Shown: positions 7,323 to 15,135 of the stretch, piece after piece
Numbering within the stretch: position 1 is the first letter of the stretch
Layout: the number at the start of each line of letters is the position of its first letter
From: CBFDBF01 sp050287965
GTDB taxonomy: Bacteria > Pseudomonadota > Gammaproteobacteria > Chromatiales > Chromatiaceae
Assembly: GCA_050287965.1 (NCBI GenBank)
Contig: JBNKCX010000029.1
Span: 1 to 64,000 of the forward strand
Direction of reading: 5' to 3'
Length of the DNA stretch: 64,000 nt
Notes under the pieces: generated by a model
Seen by the model: the letters and a program-made list of their open reading frames with translations, nothing else
Told to the model about the DNA's origin: nothing
The model's database searches: none
Translations under genes and position numbers: made by a program

Positions 7323-7388
7323 GAAACGGACGCTCAAGTCGCGCAGGGTGGGCAGGGCCCGCCCTGTGCGATAACCGGTCGCGAGGTG

Positions 7389-7805
7389 TTACTCGGGAAA
7401 GATCTCGGTGGGGACGGTGGGGTAGCGTTTCTGAAGTTCCTCGAAAAATCTCGACTCCTCGGGACATTCCGGATTTTCCGGTTCGGTACAAGGAGTGTCC
7501 ATTACCACCCAGCCTTCGTCTTGGAAATGCAACAGGGCGGACAGACTCTCATAGTGGCTCATGCCGTCCGGCGATTGGGGCTGTGTTTCCACCCAGGCCC
7601 AGCCGTCCTTGACCCTTAAATGGTCGACGACGAAAACCACATCCAGGCTGTGCATGCGTTTCACGTCCTGGCGCAGGGCGTCGAGCACCTGCTTCCTCAG
7701 AGGGTCTCCGGGTAACGGGGTCAGGCCGGAATCCGGGGCCCGCGCGGCAAGGCTTTGAAAGCTGAAAAATAGTATGGCGAAGAGTAAGATCGTTCGGCTC
7801 TTCAT
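7389..7805 (-). CDS. Secreted protein of unknown function
   Basis: A 138-residue protein starting at ATG 7805 (MKSRTILLF), with a cleavable signal peptide ending near SLAARA. The mature part is a compact alpha/beta sequence with VVFVVDHLRVKDGWAWVETQ and a late CTEPENPEC pair that could form a disulfide. Such dehydrin-free periplasmic proteins often occur singly and their role is unknown. It is convergent with the AhpD-like gene, and no partner gene is evident. Confidence 0.7.
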   Translation of the reverse strand: MKSRTILLFAILFFSFQSLAARAPDSGLTPLPGDPLRKQVLDALRQDVKRMHSLDVVFVVDHLRVKDGWAWVETQPQSPDGMSHYESLSALLHFQDEGWVVMDTPCTEPENPECPEESRFFEELQKRYPTVPTEIFPE

Positions 7806-7913
7806 GATGGTCTGGCTCCAGGTTGTTTTATGAGATTGGAGACGGTTTAGATTTCCAACCTCTAACAGATTCATGTCTATTGCCCTATTCTATAGCGATA
7901 TCCATCCTTATGT

Positions 7914-7935
7914 TATAATAAGCGTTCACGTGAAC
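7914..7935 (+). promoter_or_regulatory. Possible -10 box followed by 12-bp perfect palindrome
   Basis: A perfect TATAAT (7914-7919) is followed by GTTCACGTGAAC (7924-7935), a 12-bp perfect palindrome placed where a start-site operator would sit. The -35 match is weak. It would drive the secreted protease gene at 8104 through a leader of about 175 bases. Confidence 0.5.
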
Positions 7936-7974
7936 TGCGCGTGATTTTCAGCGTGCAGGGCATCGAGGGATTAT

Positions 7975-8019
7975 GGACCGCACGTCCCCTCGGAGGGTTG
8001 AAAACTCCCGTCGCGGTCC
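7975..8019 (+). other. Structured leader hairpin upstream of the protease gene
   Basis: GGACCGC (7975-7981) pairs perfectly with GCGGTCC (8013-8019), enclosing a second stem GGAG/CTCC (7992-7995/8005-8008) with a GGGTTGAAAA loop. A C-rich and G-rich tract follows (8018-8040). It lies 85 bases before ATG 8104 and has no T-run after it, so it is not a simple terminator. No known riboswitch class was recognised. Confidence 0.45.
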
Positions 8020-8103
8020 CGCTTTAGGGCGGAAGCAGGGGATATTGCAGCACACATTCTTCATTGAAGAAGAACAGAAATTCAGACATCGGAGGTCCGT
8101 GCC

Positions 8104-10428
8104 ATGCCTGCCTATTCATGGAAGAGTATTCTTGTTGCATTCCTGATTACCCTTGTTTCCGTAATACCGGTATCACCCTCCTTCGGTCATTCAGGGGACG
8201 TCCTGTCCGCCTGGTCCGTAACCACTCCGACGATTGACGGTGCTATTTCCACGGGAGAATGGGTCGATGCGGCCGTAGTTGATTTCACGCTCAGTTATTG
8301 CGAGGAGGAGCATGACGTCACTCTGTACGTCAAGAACGACGATACCTATCTGTATCTCGCGGTTGTGGTTCGGGATGAAGAGTATTCCAATCTGGCGGAA
8401 ATGGGCCATGATTTCGCCAACTTCTACTTCGATAACAACAATAACGGCGTTACCGACGTGGGCGAGGACGGTCTCGCGATTCGGTTTGATAACACCGTGT
8501 TCGAAGATACCCACAACCCCAACGGCGTGAACGGGTGGTCATACAGCGACGATTCCTACGGCGGCAGCAATGATCTGGTGGGTGCGGTTACCCATACTAA
8601 TCCCGTGCCGGGCGGTGTCGGTGATTACACGTTCGAATATCGTCATCCCCTGGATTCCGCTGATGACGCGCATGATTTCAGCCTGAGTGAAGGCGATATC
8701 GTGGGCTTTCGGTTTTCATTTCCCGATGGCGAAGCCCCCTGCCAGCCCGTGGGCTATCATTGGCCGTCGTCCTCTCCCTCGGGATATGCGGATATCATGA
8801 TCGCCTCCGAGCCCTATCTGAAGCTGCTGTTCGTTCCGCTGGGATGGACCAATACGCAGGAGGAATTCGAGGCCCAGGCTGACACCCAGATCGGGTTTTT
8901 CGTGGATGCCATACCCTTGAGTGCCTGTCCCGAAAAAATCGCCATCGCGAAACTGGACGTCGCGACGGAGAACTTCGCCGCTTTTACCTGCTCCGCCATA
9001 ACCTGCGGCGTAAACACCATTCAGCCGTTTGTCACTTCGTTGGGGATAAACGCGGCGGACTTCGACATCATCGTCGGCCTTACGGAGGACTCACCCTGTC
9101 CGCCGACCGCGGGGTGTAGTAACGGTTCCGATACTATCTGGGTTGAAACCGATTACGATTCAGTTGCCGCCCACGAAATCGGCCACATATATGGCCTGGA
9201 AGACGAGTACTGCAGTAACGCTGCCGGATCGGTGGACTGCAGATGCAATGATGGAGATCAGGGCGGTTGCGGGGATACGGGTGGTGACGGCGCGGCTACC
9301 GGCGACATCAACTATCTCCATGCGGAAAGTGCGCCGCATGCATGCGATTGCCCTCCTGACGGTTCAGACGACTCCAGCGGAGCGCCTTGCTGCAATACCG
9401 CCTTTTGGAGCAGTTGCGCCGATGTCGATTACGGTATCTGCTGCCGCGGCAACTACAACAGTTCGAGTGGTGTGGCCATTATGTCCTATGCCAATGCCGA
9501 GGACAGATTTCCCGGAACGCGCGCCTTCGATGCCCACAGTGTTGACCACTTTGCCGGCATTGCCGATCTCAATTGTCATTCCCCGGAGAAGCCGATCGTC
9601 AAACGCGTCATAGACGTGAACCTTTCCGTTTATCAGGATGGCAGGGTGGAGGAAGAGAGTATTACCCTCACCACCGGAAGGCCGACAAAATTTATGCAGC
9701 GAGGAAAGGATTATACGGTTTCAGTGTCTGATAAGGGTGGGAAGGTTTTGTGGTCACATTCTTTTAATGTCTATTTTGATTACGACGGTCCGGTGTATGA
9801 CGGGAAAAACTATTCAGACGTGAAGTACGCGAAAGTTCCCGTTCATTTCAAGATTCCATATACCCGTACCGCGCGGACGTTGACGCTAAACCAGGGGGAG
9901 AAGACGCTTTACACAAGAACCCTGGATTTCTGCAATAAAAACGGACGCTGTGACAAGACGGAAAACTATCTGACCTGCCCGCAGGACTGTCCGATGAAGG
10001 AGAAGGACGGGTTATGTCTGAATCGTGCGGATGGTATTTGCGATCCGGACTGTCGGGATGGTGTTGATCAGGATTGCATGGGTAAATGTGGAAATCGTGT
10101 CTGCAATGCAAAAGAAAACCACGGAAATTGTCCAAAGGATTGTCCCTCGGGCGGGAAGGACGGGTATTGCGACAAGGTGAAAGACGGGCGTTGCGATCCT
10201 GATTGTAAGAGAGGAGGGGATCCGGATTGCCGTAGCGTGTCCTGTGGCGACGGCAAATGCTCTTCCGTCTCGAACGTGGCCGATCGCTTCAAAGGGGAAA
10301 ATTTCGGCAACTGTAAGCGCGATTGTCCTTCCGGTGGAGAAGACGGGTATTGCGATAAGGTGAAAGACGGGCGTTGTGATCCCGACTGCAGGAAGGGTGA
10401 AGATCCGGACTGCGGAAAGAAAGAGTAA
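8104..10428 (+). CDS. Secreted M64-like zinc metalloprotease with CBM9-like domain and Cys-rich repeats
   Basis: A 774-residue exported protein starting at ATG 8104 behind GGAGG (8091-8095). In order: signal peptide (about 1-28), a CBM9-like beta-sandwich (about 40-240, TPTIDGAISTGEW), and an IgA-peptidase M64-like region with the zinc site HEIGHIYGLEDEY (about 357-369) and several disulfide candidates. A beta domain (about 495-605) is followed by three Cys-rich repeats (about 608-774) of the form C-GxGxC-xNC-DC...DGxCDPDC-DPDC; CDKVKDGRCDPDC occurs twice exactly. The Asp/Cys repeats resemble Ca-binding, disulfide-locked surface modules. It may cleave extracellular glycoproteins (inference). 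It stands alone with a strong terminator. Confidence 0.8.
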   Translation: MPAYSWKSILVAFLITLVSVIPVSPSFGHSGDVLSAWSVTTPTIDGAISTGEWVDAAVVDFTLSYCEEEHDVTLYVKNDDTYLYLAVVVRDEEYSNLAEMGHDFANFYFDNNNNGVTDVGEDGLAIRFDNTVFEDTHNPNGVNGWSYSDDSYGGSNDLVGAVTHTNPVPGGVGDYTFEYRHPLDSADDAHDFSLSEGDIVGFRFSFPDGEAPCQPVGYHWPSSSPSGYADIMIASEPYLKLLFVPLGWTNTQEEFEAQADTQIGFFVDAIPLSACPEKIAIAKLDVATENFAAFTCSAITCGVNTIQPFVTSLGINAADFDIIVGLTEDSPCPPTAGCSNGSDTIWVETDYDSVAAHEIGHIYGLEDEYCSNAAGSVDCRCNDGDQGGCGDTGGDGAATGDINYLHAESAPHACDCPPDGSDDSSGAPCCNTAFWSSCADVDYGICCRGNYNSSSGVAIMSYANAEDRFPGTRAFDAHSVDHFAGIADLNCHSPEKPIVKRVIDVNLSVYQDGRVEEESITLTTGRPTKFMQRGKDYTVSVSDKGGKVLWSHSFNVYFDYDGPVYDGKNYSDVKYAKVPVHFKIPYTRTARTLTLNQGEKTLYTRTLDFCNKNGRCDKTENYLTCPQDCPMKEKDGLCLNRADGICDPDCRDGVDQDCMGKCGNRVCNAKENHGNCPKDCPSGGKDGYCDKVKDGRCDPDCKRGGDPDCRSVSCGDGKCSSVSNVADRFKGENFGNCKRDCPSGGEDGYCDKVKDGRCDPDCRKGEDPDCGKKE

Positions 10429-10470
10429 ATAGTGCGGTAACAGAACTGTTTCTGCGGTTGTGCTGAGCCA

Positions 10471-10527
10471 GGGACGGAGAGCAAGTAGTTCCGAAAACAG
10501 GGGCTTTTGTTCTCCGTCCCTTTTTTT
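10471..10527 (+). terminator. Rho-independent terminator of the protease gene
   Basis: GGGACGGAGA (10471-10480) pairs perfectly with TCTCCGTCCC (10511-10520), followed by seven T. The 30-base loop contains a small ACAGGGGC/GTTC-like element. Confidence 0.9.
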
Positions 10528-10581
10528 CGCGTATTGAAGCGGTGGGTTGCTGTTATGTTTTTTCCGGGTATTTCGGACAGG

Positions 10582-11100
10582 TCAGGCGCTATTTCGTGTG
10601 CTTCTGAATAACTCCCACAGTTTGCGGCCATCGGTGTGTTCCGAAGGTATCAGGTTAATGAGCAGGACTACGGCGTTGATAACGGTGAAGACGAATGCGA
10701 ATAGATCCAGGAACCGGGAGCCGGTGGATTGAAACGAGAACAGATAGATGGATGTGACAAGCAGGATAATGAGCTGGGCAATGATACCGCCGCCATAAAA
10801 CCCATAGCGCATAGCCAGGGAGCTTGGTTCGTCGGCAATACACCAGCCGCCCGAGCCGGTTATCAGTATGGCATATACCCTGCTTCCGGATATGTTTGCG
10901 GCAAGCGCATGACCGAACTCGTGAATCAGAACAAGTGCGGTATAGGCAAGCGCCAGGGGCAGGATGGTCTTCCAGGTCAGGTCGCCGAGAAATCCCGCAA
11001 TGAATAGGCCGCCCACCGGAAAAGACCAATGGATAAAAACCGGGACCTTCCCAATATGAAAAGGCCTCAGATACCCTCTTTTTGGAATTCGTGGCTGCAT
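10582..11100 (-). CDS. Site-2-protease-type (M50) membrane metallopeptidase
   Basis: A 172-residue membrane protein with about five hydrophobic segments. The zinc site HEFGH (His60-His64) lies in one membrane helix and the third-ligand motif NLIPSEHTDGRK (Asp157) in a later one, the two hallmarks of M50 proteases. It lacks PDZ and CBS domains, so it is a minimal S2P-like protein of the kind related to SpoIVFB or Rip. The substrate is unknown; no anti-sigma gene is adjacent. It converges on the secreted protease across a terminator. Confidence 0.8.
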   Translation of the reverse strand: MQPRIPKRGYLRPFHIGKVPVFIHWSFPVGGLFIAGFLGDLTWKTILPLALAYTALVLIHEFGHALAANISGSRVYAILITGSGGWCIADEPSSLAMRYGFYGGGIIAQLIILLVTSIYLFSFQSTGSRFLDLFAFVFTVINAVVLLINLIPSEHTDGRKLWELFRSTRNSA

Positions 11101-11160
11101 GTTCTGGAGAACTGAAAGGTATGGTGATCCCTGGGTATGGACTCTTGCCGGGCGTAAAAG

Positions 11161-11565
11161 CTACTCGGCGGCCGCGATCTTTTCACACAGCTCGGTAATA
11201 AATGACCAGTGATCGCCTGTATCGACTGCCGCCAGCCAGCCCGCCTGAACGGTAACTTCGAGTTCACTCGAGGAAATAATCTGCAGACCAACATCCACCC
11301 TGGTCAGTTTGATGGATATATCCCCAAGAATCGATCCCCGCGAGAATTTCAGGGTTGAATCGTTTTCGTCTAGTTTTTTGAAACCTAATTCCGTCAGCTT
11401 TTGTTCGATTTGTTGCCGGGATAATGCGTGGGTGATTCGTTTTTTGTATTTCGGGAGTATCGCCAGGTGAGGCTTTCTCTCTCCAGTCTCGCGAAACGGA
11501 ATCAATTTGTATAAGACTGTTATGAGAATAATGACCGCAATTGCGGCAATGGCGGTTGCTTTCAT
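11161..11565 (-). CDS. Membrane-anchored protein of unknown function
   Basis: A 134-residue protein with one N-terminal membrane helix (about 4-20) followed by a basic stretch and a soluble alpha/beta domain (about 45-134) with SRQQIEQKLTELGFKKLDEN and SELEVTVQAGW. No family was recognised. It lies 60 bases upstream of the M50 protease gene on the same strand, so the two might be cotranscribed. Confidence 0.6.
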   Translation of the reverse strand: MKATAIAAIAVIILITVLYKLIPFRETGERKPHLAILPKYKKRITHALSRQQIEQKLTELGFKKLDENDSTLKFSRGSILGDISIKLTRVDVGLQIISSSELEVTVQAGWLAAVDTGDHWSFITELCEKIAAAE

Positions 11566-11662
11566 AATGATCCCTTGCTATCAATTTTTAATTACTCATT
11601 GTTCTTGGAATTTTTTTGTTCAGGGGTGTGTTGCTTATGTGTACGACAGTATAGACCTGCTC

Positions 11663-12097
11663 TCAGGTGGAAAACATCTCATAAAGGTCGGCGCCGATGC
11701 GCACCCGTCTTTTTGATTCTTTATCTATCGGAGCCCAAAGAGATACCGCCTTGGCCACTAATTTGCCGTCCGCCTTGCGGACGACTTCGGTATGTCGTTC
11801 AAACAGCCTGTCCGTGGCTTTTCCGACCCAGGTTCGAATAATCAATATATCTGATTCCAGTGCGGGTCTTTTGTATTCAATTTCGTGCTTTGCCACGACC
11901 CATAACAGGGTTGCTTTCTGTTCGTCAGTGGCCGAGTGGTTCCAGTGTGCGATCGCAATGTCCTGGACCCACTTGAGGTACACGACATTATTTACGTGCC
12001 CAAGCAGATCGATATCCTTCGAATCGACCACTCGTTCGATTTCGTATGGTTTAAGGGAGGAGATGCTATCCATGGTCGGTAAAGGTCGGAGAATCAT
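11663..12097 (-). CDS. Acyl-CoA thioesterase-like hotdog protein
   Basis: A 144-residue single hotdog-fold protein of the 4-hydroxybenzoyl-CoA thioesterase/FatM-like group. The key stretch is DSKDIDLLGHVNNVVYLKW (about 26-44), containing the catalytic-region Asp and the G-H-V-N-N turn; YKRPALESDILIIRTW follows. It probably hydrolyses a fatty or aromatic acyl-CoA. ATG 12073 (MDSISSL) is an equally possible start, since neither has a clear ribosome site. It is one of a run of small minus-strand accessory genes. Confidence 0.75.
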   Translation of the reverse strand: MILRPLPTMDSISSLKPYEIERVVDSKDIDLLGHVNNVVYLKWVQDIAIAHWNHSATDEQKATLLWVVAKHEIEYKRPALESDILIIRTWVGKATDRLFERHTEVVRKADGKLVAKAVSLWAPIDKESKRRVRIGADLYEMFST

Positions 12098-12205
12098 GAA
12101 AACCGGGGCAAGTCCCCCATCTGAATAACTGGTCCATTGTGTTTACTCGTTCTCCCGACGATTCTCCGAAATATCCTTGGGGCAAAAACCCTGATCAGTC
12201 TCGAC

Positions 12206-12592
12206 TTATTGTAAGGAATCAGTGCTACTGCTCCATATCTTAAAGTGGGCGGCAGCCAGCGCCACCTCGGTGATAACCGCAAGGAATATTCCAGTGCCCG
12301 CAAAATTGCGAATAAATTCAAACGTACCCAGAATAGCCAGGGCCAGCATGGAAATTGACATGCCAATGCAAATGGCTTGACGTGACTCGGAATGTAAGGC
12401 GTTTCTCCCAAGCCAGGAAAAGACCGCAATACCAAGAAAGAGCATCGCAGCCCTTCTGGAGATAAAGAAAGCGACCTCATTTCCCTCTACTCTGAATAAC
12501 AGGAATATAATTTCAGGCGCGAATAAAAGAAATAAAAATAGTGTAAGTGCGATAACCGCCATAACAGTGCTGAGTATTTTGAAATTCACCAT
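12206..12592 (-). CDS. Small membrane protein of unknown function
   Basis: A 128-residue, very hydrophobic protein with four predicted membrane helices (about 5-32, 44-62, 70-90, 95-118) and a short polar tail. The layout resembles DUF4345/DoxX-like four-helix proteins, but no diagnostic motif was seen. It sits between the YciI-like and thioesterase genes with its own spacers. Confidence 0.6.
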   Translation of the reverse strand: MVNFKILSTVMAVIALTLFLFLLFAPEIIFLLFRVEGNEVAFFISRRAAMLFLGIAVFSWLGRNALHSESRQAICIGMSISMLALAILGTFEFIRNFAGTGIFLAVITEVALAAAHFKIWSSSTDSLQ

Positions 12593-12654
12593 GTTCTTTT
12601 CTTGGCGGTTCGGCGATAGCTGCTGTGACTGTCAGAGTCGACGGATGACTGATA

Positions 12655-12909
12655 TTACTTCGCGTCCCATTCATAAACTGTAACGACGGAAGAGTTTGAC
12701 GTGTGTACGGGATCGCTGAATGCTATCGTTTTGGCTTCCTCCATATTCGCGGCTTTGATGAGGTAAGCGCCACCGGATTTATCCGTGAACGGACCGGCAA
12801 GCTCAAGTTTTCCCCGCTGGCGAAGGCCGTCTAAAAACACATAATGAGCCTCGATCACGGAGGGGTCGAATTGCGGTGTGCGAAAAGTCGTAACAAGGTA
12901 GCGGATCAT
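12655..12909 (-). CDS. YciI-family protein
   Basis: An 84-residue single-domain protein with the ferredoxin-like YCII fold: IRYLVTTF at the start, HYVFLDGLRQRGKLELAGPF in the middle (a YciI-type His and the L-A-G-P turn) and AKTIAFSDPV. YciI-like proteins are small enzymes or enzyme helpers of mostly unknown role. The length is normal for the family. A hairpin-forming stretch (about 12950-12984) lies upstream. Confidence 0.75.
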   Translation of the reverse strand: MIRYLVTTFRTPQFDPSVIEAHYVFLDGLRQRGKLELAGPFTDKSGGAYLIKAANMEEAKTIAFSDPVHTSNSSVVTVYEWDAK

Positions 12910-13013
12910 TTATGTTCCTTTGTTTGCTTGAACTTTGGTGCCTAGAGGGGGCGGATGGCCTCGCCAGGCATTATTATATTTCACCTCAGATTCTATTTGT
13001 GGTTTCCATAATT

Positions 13014-13322
13014 TTACGGCCGCCATTTTTTGTGGGCCTCTGCGTCATAACCAAAGCCGGCTGACATAAATAGATCTCGGTAGTCGGTATTTGCTAACGA
13101 GATGGCACTATGCAGTTTTTCCATATCGCCATTGCTGATTTTTAGAACCGATAGCCAGATCCTTTCTAAATCCTCCTGAGACCAATCGCTGCAACCGGGA
13201 ATATCATTGGCGCATTGTTCTCTGAGGAGCGTTTCTACTTTCGTTGCGTCATCTTCGTTAAACAGCGCGGCGATGAACAACCTTGTTTTGTCTGATAGCT
13301 CCACTTTATGTTCCGTGTCCAT
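13014..13322 (-). CDS. Small cytoplasmic protein of unknown function
   Basis: A 102-residue helical, acidic protein starting at ATG 13322 (MDTEHKVEL), with IAALFNEDDATKVETLLREQ and a C-terminal FMSAGFGYDAEAHKKW. The frame is open to 13415, but that extension (with RRQFLITG) looks non-native. The pattern recalls short immunity-type or DUF helical proteins, but no toxin gene is seen next to it. The function is unknown. Confidence 0.55.
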   Translation of the reverse strand: MDTEHKVELSDKTRLFIAALFNEDDATKVETLLREQCANDIPGCSDWSQEDLERIWLSVLKISNGDMEKLHSAISLANTDYRDLFMSAGFGYDAEAHKKWRP

Positions 13323-13761
13323 TAAGTTAACTAACTTTCTATTGCTTATGGTGCCGGTGATCAGGAATTGTCGGCGTGAAATCGGCATATTTTTACATTC
13401 AGGTTGAGGCGTCAAACGAAACGATGGCTCGGTATATGCGCCATTTGGACCTCGCTAGACGAATATCTGTCCGTGATATGTCGTTTCGGATATCCAATTG
13501 CTTCTTTGCGGCATCGAAAGCAAGAATTTTGTAACAATAAGGAGGTCCTGATGGAAGTGCGTCCTTTGCAGGAAAAACAGCCGGCACGTCACCGCTGAAT
13601 TTCCATCGTTGCTTGAATGACACGGTAGCGTGCTGGAGCACGGCATCGCTACCAGGCTGGAGTGAGATTTCACGCGGGGCCTGGTATTTGTGTTCCAACT
13701 ATCGTAAGCATGCAACCAATGAAACGTGTAAGATTCATGTCAAACCCGGATGTTTGTCAGA
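13323..13761. other. Gene-poor spacer with a hairpin
   Basis: No convincing gene. A minus-strand frame (13399-13698) is open but has no recognisable domain. The one clear structure is GGTAGCG (13624-13630) pairing with CGCTACC (13647-13653), enclosing a TGC-TGGA-GCA mini-hairpin. Confidence 0.4.
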
Positions 13762-14196
13762 TTATTCATTTTTGACCCGTTTCCAGTAAAATTCCTCCCA
13801 GCCTGAAATGCCCTTGGCCCTCACCTGAAGCGTGTTGTCATCCTTTACCCGTAGTTCATATTCTATGACGATTGTTGTTATCTCCTTGAACCTCAGCAGG
13901 TCGCCGTCAATCGTCACGTCCTTAACAGGATGAACCAGATCTTCACCCCCGACGACATGGCGGCCAGGTACCCGATGGGTGATGACGTATTTATTATCCG
14001 TGAATTGAATTGTATGTATTGCATGTTGAGGTATTCCGGGCCAGAACTCTTCCCATGTCCCTGTGAAGCCCATGTGGTTTTGCGGTGAGCTGTGCGAATC
14101 ATTCGTCTGGCCGAAACTAGCTGAGGCGGAAAGCAGAAGGGCCAGCGCAATAAATAACCAGCGCCGGACGAGCTCAATTGATATCTTTATTGTCAA
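13762..14196 (-). CDS. Secreted protein of unknown function, lipocalin-like size
   Basis: A 144-residue protein with a signal peptide (about 1-29, ending SASASFGQ) and a small beta-rich mature domain. That domain begins FTGTWEEFWPG and continues with repeated strands (HTIQFTDNKYVITHRV, LLRFKEITTIVIEYELRV) and GWEEFYWKRV. The TGTWE opening followed by many strands is typical of small lipocalin-like or META-like periplasmic domains, but the family is not certain. It is part of the run of small minus-strand genes. Confidence 0.65.
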   Translation of the reverse strand: MTIKISIELVRRWLFIALALLLSASASFGQTNDSHSSPQNHMGFTGTWEEFWPGIPQHAIHTIQFTDNKYVITHRVPGRHVVGGEDLVHPVKDVTIDGDLLRFKEITTIVIEYELRVKDDNTLQVRAKGISGWEEFYWKRVKNE

Positions 14197-14231
14197 TATG
14201 TGATCCCTCGTGTTTTGATTGAAAGTTACGT

Positions 14232-14666
14232 CTAACGTTTATATGCGGGGAATAATGTCCTCTGGCGTACGCTGTTATGTGCCTTTAATATTGATTTAAT
14301 TCCGCACTTTCCCGTTGACTCCAGTATTGATTTTTTTGACTTTACAGCCTGTTCTTTGCTCTCGATGCCGGATGATACAAATGTTGGCGGCAATGGCTCA
14401 CGCACAACTGCGCTAATTACTTCGGTATTATCGCCGTCATATATTGTTAATACGTTGCCTATACTTTTGTTGGTCAGAATAAAGAACTCACTTGCTGCTT
14501 CTTCATTTAGACTTATGCTTAAGCTCCATCCTTCTGTATATATGGATTGCGTTACTTCAACTGAACTAACGCAATCGGATGTGATTACAAGGGCTACGTC
14601 GTGCTCCCCGGAATAAGAGACCTGAGGTATCAATAATAATAATAAAATTTCAACTAATCTTTTCAC
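14232..14666 (-). CDS. Secreted protein with SecD P1-head-like domain
   Basis: A 144-residue protein with a signal peptide (about 1-19) and one alpha/beta domain. WSLSISLNEEAASEFFILTN, then IGNVLTIYDGDNTEVISAVV and a later SSGI resemble the SecD P1-head subdomain (sequence T..n.G..laiv.dg.v...p.v...i..G). The membrane part of SecD is absent, so it is not a translocase. Solitary SecDF-head-like periplasmic proteins of unknown role exist. The C-terminal tail is polar and basic and may be frayed by recombination. Confidence 0.5.
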   Translation of the reverse strand: MKRLVEILLLLLIPQVSYSGEHDVALVITSDCVSSVEVTQSIYTEGWSLSISLNEEAASEFFILTNKSIGNVLTIYDGDNTEVISAVVREPLPPTFVSSGIESKEQAVKSKKSILESTGKCGIKSILKAHNSVRQRTLFPAYKR

Positions 14667-15135
14667 GGCATTTGACTATGATTGGACGCTCTGAATGTCC
14701 CGCTTGATTCCGACATTTAAGGCGTATAAAAACTCGGTGTATCGTTAATGCAATGACTTGGCCCGGAAATAGGGAGCCTAATAGAATCCGCAAAAGGAAC
14801 AAGAATATTCCCGCATGGATGCGCCGTCGTTTGGAGGATGGGAAAAGTGCTCCGTGTGCCAGGCAGCACGATATCCAACTCGTCGAGACCTGTATTCCTG
14901 GTATCAGCGGTTCCGCATAGTTCCATAATGAGACGCTCGGGGCTGATGGATGAATGCGAGATAGCACCTTTCTCGCTGCATAAATTCAGTAAAGTTCCTG
15001 CGGATATTACCACAGAATATCGGGAGCCCTGAGGAACGGTGTTCCCGGGATCCGCCAGCTTGACGTTGTCGGAATGCTTGCCGATACTCGGGGTATATAT
15101 AACTATAAAACCACAACCAAAGAGGAAATGAGGAA
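14667..15135. other. Intergenic region with promoter for the CZB gene
   Basis: No supported gene in about 470 bases. Open frames on both strands here lack ribosome sites and domain features. The right end holds the CZB promoter (15060-15088), an AT-rich tract (15094-15110) and the ribosome site. Confidence 0.5.
15060..15088 (+). promoter_or_regulatory. Putative sigma-70 promoter of the CZB gene
   Basis: TTGACG (15060-15065) and GATACT (15083-15088) are separated by 17 bases. The inferred start is about 40 bases before ATG 15136. Confidence 0.5.

Noticed and set aside
7921..8060. Cyclic-di-GMP or other known riboswitch before the secreted protease
   Set aside because: The conserved cores of GEMM and other classes I know are not present. 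Only generic stems are seen.
13399..13698. Minus-strand open frame of 99 codons
   Set aside because: No domain, no ribosome site, and it overlaps a structured hairpin and the upstream extension of the 13014 gene. Left unannotated.
10582..14666. Chromosomal integron array
   Set aside because: No integrase gene and no set of matching attC sites (RYYYAAC...GTTRRRY) could be seen; only one partial junction. Kept as a weak hypothesis in the findings.
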